From Endotrypanum monterogeii (Eukaryota > Euglenozoa > Kinetoplastea > Trypanosomatida > Trypanosomatidae), in the NCBI GenBank assembly GCA_000333855.2, contig CM007346.1, positions 630,423 through 694,422 of the forward strand: a stretch of DNA of 64,000 nt, written 5' to 3'. How positions within the stretch are numbered: the first letter of the stretch is position 1; each line of letters opens with the position of its first letter. Below, piece by piece: positions 27,601 to 34,933 of this stretch. The notes under the pieces were generated by a model. That model did no database searches and was not told the DNA's origin. It saw only the letters and a program-made list of their open reading frames with translations. The translations under genes and the position numbers were made by a program.

Positions 27601-29015
27601 GTTCCTGGGACAGTCCTGTGTTCCGTGGCGACCGTGCTGCACTTTCGTTTGACATATGGAGTTTGCAGCGGCATTATCACATCGCTCGCTGGGCCTCTGC
27701 GCCACCGATGACACACCGCATGCCAGCGCTATCTGTCGCGGGTGAGGAGGACGAGCCAGACAGTGTCTCGTCCTCGGGTGCTTCTAACAGTCGAGGTCGC
27801 AATTCCTGGGAGGAGGGACAAACGGGCTGCACATCAAACCGCACCACGGCGAGTTTTGCCTTCAGCGCCACCGGCGACTCACGTCTGCGTCTGCGCGACG
27901 TGGACGCAGGTAGCACCGGCCTAGGCGCTGTGGGCGTTCCTCCGTACGCTACACCAGGCAACGCTGGTGCAGGGACTTGCCCCCCAACGGCGGCAGCGGA
28001 GAGGTGTGTGCGTATTCCCCTTGTTGGATTAATTCCAAACCGATGCCGCTCTGAGGTATGGTACAAACCCCTATACGCTCCATCGCCCATGGATATGAAT
28101 CGCCGCGGTGGCGGTACTGAGAATCTGATGAGCGGTGGGGACGGGGCGGGGCCTGGTGCCGCGCGCGGTGGTGCTGGCATGGGGGCTTCCAACGGGCTCG
28201 GAGGTGCGGGGGGGGCTGGTGGCTTAGTGGGAAGTAATGGAGGCAACAACGGTTATCATCCAGGCTTCTGCGCTTTTCATGCGCCACTTTTTCTCCTTGT
28301 GGCGGCGTTGCAGTTGATGTGCTGGGACGCTTACAACGAGTGGGGGCGCAGGTCGCCAACCTCGGCGGCCGCAACAGCCCAGTTTTCGACGCCATCTGAG
28401 GAGAGGGGAGACGTTGAGGGATCAGATATGACTACTGTCGGGTCTGCCGGCGTGGTGGATACCCCCTCCGTCGCCGCGTGCACCCAGGCCGTGCCGGTCG
28501 CTGCGGAGACGGGGACTGCTGCTCAGCGACATCACCACCAGCAGCAGTCGGGGTATGAGTCGGACTCGGTGGCTGCACCAGGATTCGGCAATGCAAATTG
28601 GAGGCAAGTTGGTGTAGCTCGCTACTCTTCTTCACTGCCTTTTTATGTTGCGAAGGGCGTCGAGCTGATGACGGAGGCGGCTCGGCAGTATCGCACGATG
28701 CGCGAGGTAGCGAATCTGGATGCAATCGTCGAGGAGAGCTTTGGCAGCGGTGCGGTAGGGATGAATGGCAATGGGGGCTCTGCTGCGATTGCGACTGAGA
28801 CCGGCTGCAACACTGCGGAGGACAAGAGACCGACTGACGGGGACAGAGGTGTAGCGAAGCAGTCGCGTGGTGGGGGTGCCGTTGTAGCCGGGGGAACCAA
28901 CAGTGCTCTGTGCGATCCGTCTGCGCGTGTGATAGCAGGTCTGTTGGACTACTATCAGTGGGCTCAGTACGACTCTTCTCTCACGGCACTTGCCACTGCC
29001 TACTGTTCCGCATAA
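21666..29015 (+). CDS. Large low-complexity protein with C-terminal DUF789-like domain
   Basis: Predicted 2,449-residue protein. Residues 1 to ~1700 are dominated by Ser, Gly, Gln, Pro, His and Tyr, with poly-Gln, poly-Pro and Gly-Ser stretches, a prion-like composition. A basic patch (R-R-K-K-N-K-K) lies near residue 863. From about residue 1752 to the end the sequence becomes ordered: R-Y-W-D-F-T-G, then a V-T-L-K-S-I-W-Q-S-F-D segment, P-L-L-S-G-F-R-I-R, W-V-A-L-M-W-Q-P-V-F (~1930) with a following T-F-L-A-Y-Y-L-L, and V-G-L-I-P-N-R-C. This order resembles DUF789, known from plant proteins, where L-W-E-S-F, W-Y-P-I-Y and similar blocks occur. Low-complexity insertions interrupt the domain. 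Function is unknown. The frame opens at GTG 21609; the first ATG in frame is 21666. Confidence 0.6.
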   Translation: MKSVDPYIASGSGFASRGATPAVQHGAYRNGVLSMSAPIQSCAGSGTVDVFAGDTTASTSMHPPHSALPSSQLATSGTDAQSPSVVSGGCGATADSAATSSMTPMSSEAPAAARSGMYPSSRRQGAAAAAASSKARTTLPKGGADSATTSTAVGGAEDVNVESSASRVGYTYNSHHNSRYGSGAQSHQFTNSRTCGYYMSQGENPGPAGGSSASTSMPYASALGPMTGSSSSSCGGAGDGQPMPGFFFPCHSSTSATVSTEQFHSPHLTRYQQSQRLNTSSQHSSYVQQQQLQPYGPPMSDKDQGSRVFPVYGQPSYQPQQYPSQRPQQMRPLPPHIQPSYQSTLEEGQHPRFYSGNGADQRHCDVRTESSISTRTQSYNPHQHRPQRQYGYHPPPPPLPPSSGEGDTIHGQGRGAQSSIRGGTAEDYNQHYAPCPVYPCQMFPNSLQQQQQSQQQMHSSYMSREGPPSFLSASQGFAQLPANRVSQSCNAAASAYDESDTVQGSTTARYAGEVNGLPPNRGSAMYSSDGNGGGGHAYGATSGALSAGNGSAAVGSGSASGGYYGASYSSGYTPVSHSFRARGVPYTYGSSDISGAPFGRAAGKSFQPACRGSYPAPQQGGRSGMEGGSRSYHAYAASGFQGYHQTVENTMGNSGTGTGYGCSTGHAMRPQPPIPYQGPSVLEVPPASSAAASPPIFQRYRGNDDPQQLPQQQYPWGGSLCATDPRYGGVGGGTSLGCGVHAYASAYDPQHPFQQEQQRHRRNYGGSSPPQRRGDTESEGTSMHVSRYSQYAPQQPVASHRVQGASEDEGDYNRTEVLPWTQESANTALATSVRGRVHSRSSSSGNGPSDSGAGGSVAQTPSRRKKNKKVNIDTARTPSAANAGAAHGTLPCDSGPCEGGKRDAAVNPAAPGSARGGSWQTSPRKASTQMLDVALSPHEPLVSLVVQFPSNNSPRRGEPHPLNTHGGDIRAAAAGGSSKGEDDLVHAAHCHKLPNSGALAAVHDSTDSLLTAAEDEVDGEVNADRVTATLKGEIHGRASPTLTASQEECHSAEVSSNGGLRELQQNNSSTERCVPHANPIPHSSVSGNGVQKFLRRSPLTQCVGTPFHTYICGAIVEQAAQLQASASPKASRGTGAPAVCADTSPASLATTSSQVLPVSYAPVQRLLLRDASNGQCKMNEGADKKLARSFSDSGDGGSNHLCVCSEEGVGVPHTSAGADDVEAADNESTEGDLGTGPEGFGAQDVAQPGAAFLTADEPVYGSEAFDAAASPLRSGTASVDRSPRSVGGRPQHASLSAHHHSHYLRRSTPVSNVSSPSAPAPQRHQGYHGTSPFLQPAAIAVCRAPSPFPGGTDAANSCVQPAEKNASAVPPQRLPCGGGGHRIHLHGGCGRSREGSGAAATMQQCQQPPMVSHSQHHRRHTSLEQHDGRTDVMVEGSSKDAEETPLQSCQDNSSVSCSDLSVLQRQQQTPPSAGAGGGPSGGQVVPGGASPTASPTTAGYGALFLNTPGPNPTPFSIGPPARLGSVTPSLSGPPPPPHQQQRAVNSGGLSRGATSPPGSSQQGSAHGPAISANNIGGSGHQLTSSTLHHYAHSTHSSGYHVGCNQIDLQVGGSQPIAATRPPYIYEHHVGQELLLEEYHTSMPFSAASFGNIACLVDALSPRVPVASDLEFPCNEDLCPLLYPRGGRDLPSPHGGGSQHGSVQGSRSSHCGTFSAITNEDARLTSGAGPGSMIGGGRGQGGPAQLALPLAPMDRARYWDFTGPSYSEPVVTLKSIWQSFDNPFGCTVNLAEPIYPAPMRPAESELVYSPLLSGFRIRFHPASSAYKRLAALREVRRQRRREEEAAARGGACGLVEDEPATAAVEGVACSGDSSHAGTSYAEEDGVLTWSATDRPNNRNVIVEQIVELARCDESYAELLTATTADVDHQSWVALMWQPVFCGGHSSKHSCGTFLAYYLLRAPRHLFLPFSDKSEGAAMNSSWDSPVFRGDRAALSFDIWSLQRHYHIARWASAPPMTHRMPALSVAGEEDEPDSVSSSGASNSRGRNSWEEGQTGCTSNRTTASFAFSATGDSRLRLRDVDAGSTGLGAVGVPPYATPGNAGAGTCPPTAAAERCVRIPLVGLIPNRCRSEVWYKPLYAPSPMDMNRRGGGTENLMSGGDGAGPGAARGGAGMGASNGLGGAGGAGGLVGSNGGNNGYHPGFCAFHAPLFLLVAALQLMCWDAYNEWGRRSPTSAAATAQFSTPSEERGDVEGSDMTTVGSAGVVDTPSVAACTQAVPVAAETGTAAQRHHHQQQSGYESDSVAAPGFGNANWRQVGVARYSSSLPFYVAKGVELMTEAARQYRTMREVANLDAIVEESFGSGAVGMNGNGGSAAIATETGCNTAEDKRPTDGDRGVAKQSRGGGAVVAGGTNSALCDPSARVIAGLLDYYQWAQYDSSLTALATAYCSA

Positions 29016-30625
29016 GACGGGCGCGAGACAACCGATTTACGTGCGTGCCGGTGGCTCACAATTTTGCATTTGTATGTTCCCTCCCAGCAGCACAGACACG
29101 CCTCCGGTCCCACCCTTCCCCTTCCCCTTTCTCTTTTTCTTCCTCCTGTCTGGTGGTGGGTGTGTGTCGGATGGCAGCGGACACCGGCGTTCTGTGTCTT
29201 GTTATCCCGCAGCGCACACACTCTTCCACACTTTTCCACCCACGCTCATTCTCCCCATATCATTGATGGTGTCGCGGCTGCTGTTCCGCCCAGTGCATTT
29301 TGCTTTCTTGGATGCATCCACGAACCCCACTCCACTGGTGCGTAGGGGGACATCCACTGCACACGAGGCGGACGCAACTTCACTGAACACCCCCTGTTCT
29401 TCATTTTGTTTGGTGATTTTTTCCCCTCTTTCCTTTCCTCGTGACAGCTTGTGCGTATATTGTGGACGCAGATCAATCTTGTGAAACGAGTAGTTCAAAA
29501 AAAAAAAAAAAGTTTCCCCTTTTCCCCCCTTGTCGCTGTGTCTGTGTGTGTGTCTGTCTGTCTGTGTCTGTGTGTGTGTAGTTGCGTGGTAGTGCTTCCC
29601 CCTTTTTTCCTTTTTTTATCCACCCTCTTTTCCCGCCTTCGTGAGACCGCTTCTCTTTCCGCGTCTTCCTTGTTCCGCTGCACCTGTTTTTTTCTTCATC
29701 TCCTCCTCTCTTCCCCAATTCCATCCCATCATCTCTGACCACTGAATTATTGCTGCACGACACAACAACAGGAAACCACCAGTCACGATAATGGGCAGAG
29801 AGTCAAGCCGAAGGGTCTTCTCTTTTTTTTAACCACACTGTGTAGCCGCCAGTAAGACTACCGAGGGGATCCTCCAGAGCTCCCACGCAACTGTAGTTCC
29901 CTTCCTCCACACACATACGCTCATGAAGATGAGCATCAGGAATAGGACGTCAGGTGCGCAAAGTCTGCATGACCGAATGTATCTTGGAGGGCCCCATTTT
30001 TATCACTCCCGTGAGGGTGGTTCGTGTACCGCTTTTCCTTCACCTTCTCGTTTTTCTGGCCCTCTGTGGCCTTTCATGTTCTTTTTGAGGGGTATGTATG
30101 TGTGCCGATGGAGAGATGTGATGTCCCACGTTCCCTCTTCTTTCATGCCTTCATCGCACCACGCCGCTCTTCCTATGCATTTTGTATTTTCCACCTCGCG
30201 TCACTTCCTTCATCTTATTTTCACTTCTGCCGGCTGCGCAAGACGACGGGTGCATGTGGGTCGCGTGACAGCGAGCCACGCAGGCAACTGCTACGCCTTT
30301 TTTTTTTCCGACGGGGAGGGAGAGAGAAAAATCAACGTCTGCTTCTCCTCAATCCTTCGGATCGTGGCTCCTTTTTATCGTCGCCATTACACGGGCGTCA
30401 GCATTCCTCACTCCCCCTTCCCTTGGGGCCCACATGTGTTCTATTAAACCTTCTTCGCGATCTCCCTTTTCGGTTCTTCGCCTTCTCTGCTTTGAGCACA
30501 CAGAGATCCATAAATATATAGATATATATATATATATCTACTCAGATTGTTTGACGCTGGATGGTTGGTGAGCTGTGCTCAGCTAGGCAAGTCTTGTCGC
30601 TTGAGGTTAGGGGTCGTACCGCTGA
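29016..30625. other. Intergenic/UTR region after the DUF789-like gene
   Basis: No gene seen. It contains C/T-rich sequence, an A-run (29498-29511), TG/TCTG repeats (29544-29580), a mixed-composition block (29760-29990), a T-run (30299-30309), and a TA tract (30510-30538) shortly before the next gene. Confidence 0.65.
30495..30496 (+). promoter_or_regulatory. Candidate spliced-leader acceptor AG for the 900-residue gene
   Basis: First AG after the CT-rich tract at about 30448-30490. If used, the first ATG in the mRNA is 30561, which starts a 122-codon frame overlapping the main one. An AG nearer the start codon may be used instead. Confidence 0.25.
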
Positions 30626-33328
30626 ATGTTTCGTTGGACAGCCGGCACTAGGGCGCGTGCGGACCGTGCTTCACGCCAGCACAGCTACACCGGTGGCCCT
30701 ACACGTCTTCTTCTTTCGCGTCGTCGTCTGCTTCACCCTCTTTCACGGGACGCAGTCACGCTGCCTGCTGCTGCTGCTGCTGCTACTACTGCTGGAACCA
30801 CTGTTCCTGTTACCAGTGTTTCACAAAGCCCAGTGCACTCGGTCATTGAACATGGCTGCAACTCGGCAGCTATGGGACCACCAGCGCCAACTGTGCTCAA
30901 CGGTGCGGCCACCGATGTTGTCTTGGTAACCGAGGGTATCGTTACCGACACCGTGATCGAGGGAGCCGCTCAGACGTGTGCGTGTCCCTCCTCGTTAGCA
31001 AAAGATACGTTTCCGGTACTTGATGTCGCTGCGGCTGGAGCTGCCGTGGTGGTGGAGGGCGGGTGTAGTAGTACCCTGAAAGGCGCGACAAATATTTCAC
31101 AGGGTTTGTGTCCCGCGCCTGATCTGTCCTGCAACTGCAGTCCACCGCCGCCACCACCACCCCCGTCTTCGCAGCCATCATCTCTTCACGATGGCGTGAT
31201 GAAGTGCGGCAACAATTCACCAGAGCAGCGGACTGCTGCATCATCTTCCCCTCGTTTGAGCGTCTTACGGGCACGCCATCAGTTGCCTAACCCTCTTCCG
31301 ACGCCACTGTCGGGAAGGGCAACGGTCCAGCAGCAAGCGTTGCCGTCGCCTCCCTTGCCGTCCTCCTCTTACGCATCCTCGACTGCCCAGGCAGACAGGC
31401 TTCTCGAGGAGCTAGGGGAGACCGCAGCACATCTGAGAGCACGCCGGCGCATACCAAGAGGGCTCTCTCCGGCGCGAGAAGTGTGGCGGCGGCACAAGAG
31501 GCAGCGATCTGATGATTTATCGAAGCATCGCCTACGTAGCACTCGTGTGCTGACAGAGAGTAGCGAGGAGGGGATGGCCGACACCTACGCAGAAATCCAG
31601 CAGCAACGTCAGCGGCCGTTGATGGAGAAGCAAACAAGAGGGGAGGGGTGGCACCGCTCGCTCATTAGCGATTCCCCGAGTCGCCTCCCTCATTCGGCTC
31701 GTGTAACAGAGTGCGAAGAGCGGCGGCGGCGGCAGCTTAACCCTCGACAGTGCGTCGCCGAGAAATCAGTCGACTGTGTTGCGGTGCAACTGCCGCTGCA
31801 GCGTGCAAAGGAGGCGCCCGTGACCGCAGCAGCGCCCAGCTCGTTGGCGTCTGTATCTCATTCTATTCCGTATACCGGAGTGCTGCCATCGACTTCTATT
31901 GCGGAGAGGCGCTACCACGTTTTTGATGAGTGTGGAGGTAAGGGACATGCACGGGCTTGCGGTGCACAGGATGATGATTGGCCGCCCGCGGGCACGGCAG
32001 TGCAGGTGGCTGCCGATGCATGTCAACACGACAGCTGCAGTGAAGATCACTTCAGAGTGGGGGGAAGGGCTTTCTTATGGAGCGCACCGGGCTCTCATGT
32101 GAATATCTGGGGAAAGTCTTTAGGCCATACCGAGGAGCCCGCGGGCACCTACAACTCTGGGGATGATGCGTTTTTCTCACAGAAGACCTACCCCTTCCCT
32201 GCTGCGGTGGGAGTCTCTGTGAGGGATGTCGAGCAGGGGGCGATGTCCGTGTTTGAGGACCCGTCGGTTTGTTGCTACTATCCACGACAGGAGCCCATCG
32301 AGCAACATCTGTTGGATAGGCCGAAGAGCGCACCAGGAGGGGAGCTGTGTCGAGTCACTGTACATGACGACTTTCGAGATGGGGTAGCACCGACATATGG
32401 AGCCAATTGGAGAATGGCCGATCCCGCATCTGCATTTGAAGCCACACCAGGTGTGGGCACTGGGGCTGATCGGTGGACACCGGCGACCGAGCGTCCTCCT
32501 TTTATTTCCTGGGCTCAGCTTGGCTCTGACCGTGATACTTACGCTGGTGCTCTGCAGCCACCAGGTGATGGGGTGGTGGGGCCTGACGAGAGGGTGAATG
32601 TTGGCCTTGGTGACACGTGCCTACGGTTTTGCTCTGAAACCCAACCAGAGTTGAGGTGGTTTGCCTCGTCAGTGGAAGACGACTGCCATTCTGCTGGATA
32701 TGAATCTGGTTGGGGGCTGCAGTCAGGTCCTCGCTCGAATTTGCTGACCCGGGAAGGTAGCACTAGGGCTTTACTTGTTTCTCGGGGTATTAGCACTGCA
32801 GCTCCGCCTCTTCCCGGCTTCTTCAGCTCGTCCACAGTGCCACCTGAAGTAGCTACATCATCTGCGTTTCCGTGGATGTCCGTTGACGAGTGTGATGGCG
32901 AAACAGGGGCTGTTGACCGAAACACAGAGGTCAACCATGTCGTCTCCGGCGGCGCGTTGCCTCCATGCTGGTCGCCATACCCCCTCAGGGGTGCACTGGA
33001 AACACGCCATGCTTGCCGAGAAAGTGTCGGTGGAGTTGCTGATTCGGGCTCTGTGCGTGTGCTGTCGCAGCGAAACTACTGCAGCAGTCATGCTCAAGAT
33101 CTACCGACTTCCTCCGTGTCCTCTTTTCAGATACCGCTTTCTTATGCAGCAACCATACCAGCTAGCACTGCTGCTGCTGCTGCTCTCCTGCCCCATCATG
33201 GGGTTGGGACGGCGCGGCAGCGCCAACGTCGCAGAGATCGCGCCCGACCACCGCGTGGTCTAAACGGCAGCACGGAGCGCTGTCGCCGATTCTGGGAGCG
33301 GTGGCGACAGTCCCATGCGCTGAGCTAG
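30626..33328 (+). CDS. Hypothetical protein, 900 residues
   Basis: I do not recognise this protein. The frame is open for 900 codons from ATG 30626, has the coding GC pattern of its neighbours and the same strand. Much of it is low complexity: Ala/Thr runs (~45-60), poly-Pro (~173-180) and Ser-rich parts. A basic region (~270-310, including R-R-H-K-R-Q-R) could be a nuclear localisation signal. The C-terminus is Arg/Trp-rich (R-R-F-W-E-R-W-R). No membrane segment or catalytic motif is apparent; a short hydrophobic Ala/Leu patch lies close to the C-terminus. The exact start is uncertain because a longer ATG frame (30561-30929) begins upstream in another phase. Probably a trypanosomatid-specific protein. 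Confidence 0.65.
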   Translation: MFRWTAGTRARADRASRQHSYTGGPTRLLLSRRRLLHPLSRDAVTLPAAAAAATTAGTTVPVTSVSQSPVHSVIEHGCNSAAMGPPAPTVLNGAATDVVLVTEGIVTDTVIEGAAQTCACPSSLAKDTFPVLDVAAAGAAVVVEGGCSSTLKGATNISQGLCPAPDLSCNCSPPPPPPPPSSQPSSLHDGVMKCGNNSPEQRTAASSSPRLSVLRARHQLPNPLPTPLSGRATVQQQALPSPPLPSSSYASSTAQADRLLEELGETAAHLRARRRIPRGLSPAREVWRRHKRQRSDDLSKHRLRSTRVLTESSEEGMADTYAEIQQQRQRPLMEKQTRGEGWHRSLISDSPSRLPHSARVTECEERRRRQLNPRQCVAEKSVDCVAVQLPLQRAKEAPVTAAAPSSLASVSHSIPYTGVLPSTSIAERRYHVFDECGGKGHARACGAQDDDWPPAGTAVQVAADACQHDSCSEDHFRVGGRAFLWSAPGSHVNIWGKSLGHTEEPAGTYNSGDDAFFSQKTYPFPAAVGVSVRDVEQGAMSVFEDPSVCCYYPRQEPIEQHLLDRPKSAPGGELCRVTVHDDFRDGVAPTYGANWRMADPASAFEATPGVGTGADRWTPATERPPFISWAQLGSDRDTYAGALQPPGDGVVGPDERVNVGLGDTCLRFCSETQPELRWFASSVEDDCHSAGYESGWGLQSGPRSNLLTREGSTRALLVSRGISTAAPPLPGFFSSSTVPPEVATSSAFPWMSVDECDGETGAVDRNTEVNHVVSGGALPPCWSPYPLRGALETRHACRESVGGVADSGSVRVLSQRNYCSSHAQDLPTSSVSSFQIPLSYAATIPASTAAAAALLPHHGVGTARQRQRRRDRARPPRGLNGSTERCRRFWERWRQSHALS

Positions 33329-34172
33329 TGAGGCGGTCAACTCTCTCAACGAGCGCACTGAATAGCGCTGAGTGTGTGACAGAAATGGATGGGCATGGTT
33401 TGTGTCGTGAAGGAGTCTTGAGGATCCCCCCCCCTCCCTGCGGGAGCGAGGAACCAATGAACACGCAAAGGGGGGGGGACTTTGATGCACAGGAAGCTGG
33501 AGAGCCAGTGGAGGGCAGAGGGGGTGGTGGTGGTGACAGACTTTTCTGCTTCTCCTCCCCGGCAGTAGTCTCTTGCGTTCTTTTGTCCCTTCCCGCCCCA
33601 ACGCAGTCTCCAGCTGTTTCCCATATTCCCTTCCACTGGGATTTGCATTCCATCATTTTTTTTTTATTGCTACGACTACTTGTCGTGCTTGAGCAGTCTG
33701 ACTCGCTCTCCTCTCCAGCTTGCCTGATTCACTCTGACGACGTATGTTTGATCCGTCAAGATGATGCTGTGCGCCTGTGACACCCTAGATGAGGGGGGGG
33801 CAAGGCTGGAGGCGGAGAGGACCTCTTCAGCGTTTCTCCCTGGGTTTCCTCCCCTGCTTGGCTACTCGCGATTCTTTTGATTCCCTTTTTTTCACGAATG
33901 CTGGATATTTTTTTCCTGCATACCTTGTGCTTCCCCCCCTTCTTTTCCTCTGACCTGTCACTCGTAATCCGGTTGTGTGTGTGTGTGTATCGTCTTATGT
34001 GCGGCATCGTTCTTCTCTGGTGTTCACATTGTCTGGAAGGGAGGAGGGAGGGGGGAGGGAAATGACAAGACAGAACTAAACAGAGCCAAATACGCTTCTC
34101 CAAGAAATCAGGCAGCATGCCGTGGGGGGGAGAGTGACATTCAGTGAGCTTCTCCACGAAGGGGACCCCCTT

Positions 34173-34177
34173 TAAAA

Positions 34178-34214
<37 letters not shown>
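34173..34214. repeat. A-run plus (TA)n tract
   Basis: Ten As followed by TA repeats with one CATA interruption. Confidence 0.85.
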
Positions 34215-34837
34215 TATGGATGCCGTTCCCCCTCGTGTTTCTACTGCGTCTCCTCCTATACCCCCCTTTTTTTTGTTTTTTTTTCTCTACTGAAGGAGGG
34301 GGGGGGTAGGGGGATGAGGAAGAGGGGTCAATTTTCGGGTTTTCTTCCGTGATATGTTTTGCCTGTGTTTCCTTGTGATTGTTGTCTACCTGCTATGTTG
34401 TCTTTTAAACCCTCATTGATCATCATTATCAAGAAAAAGAAAAAAATGTTTGTTTGAAGCTGGGGGTATTCCCCTCCCACTCGGTAACATGATCCCTCTT
34501 TCCGTGCGAACTCTATGTTGCCACCACCACCTCCAGCACTGAAGGGGAGGGGTTTGCTCGCTGCACCTTCTCACCCGTCTGCGCCCATTAGCTCTCCTCC
34601 ACCCGGGTTTCTCGCTCTCCTTTGTTTGTTCGGAGAGGGGCTCGGTGCAGTGCTTTTGATCCGCATGTTTTTGTCTCAATGATCATTCAATTAGGGTTCG
34701 GGTGACTGTGTGTGTGTGCCATTCTGCCCGCTGGCGACATTTTGGGCACCGTTTTGTGTTTTATTATTCGTGCCTCCGTTCATTTTACGTTACCGTATGT
34801 TTTCTTTTTTTTTTTTTTTGTCGTACTTTTCTCTGCA

Positions 34838-34839
34838 AG
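34838..34839 (+). promoter_or_regulatory. Candidate spliced-leader acceptor AG for the DOT1-like gene
   Basis: First AG after a long T-tract (34802-34819) and a second pyrimidine stretch ending CTTTTCTCTGCAAG. The predicted 5' UTR is about 69 nt. Confidence 0.5.
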
Positions 34840-34894
34840 TCGCGTACGGGGGTGCTCGTCCGAAGTGATCACAACTGAAGGTAAATCGACTCAT

Positions 34895-34933
34895 ATGCGG
34901 TCACCATCATGGAGGCATGGTTTGGGTATGTGA
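34895..34933 (+). promoter_or_regulatory. Upstream ORF overlapping the DOT1-like start codon
   Basis: The first ATG after the predicted acceptor starts a 12-residue frame whose TGA (34931-34933) lies past ATG 34909. The next in-phase ATG of the main frame (34939, Met11) is only six nucleotides after this stop. Scanning ribosomes would probably miss 34909 and reinitiate at 34939. Confidence 0.5.

Larger units (their letters stand above)
33329..34908. other. Intergenic/UTR region before the DOT1-like gene
   Basis: No gene seen. It includes mixed-composition sequence after the stop (33329-33540), G- and C-runs, an A-run followed by a TA tract (34173-34214), and the T-run at 34802-34819 that probably directs trans-splicing of the next gene. 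Confidence 0.65.
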
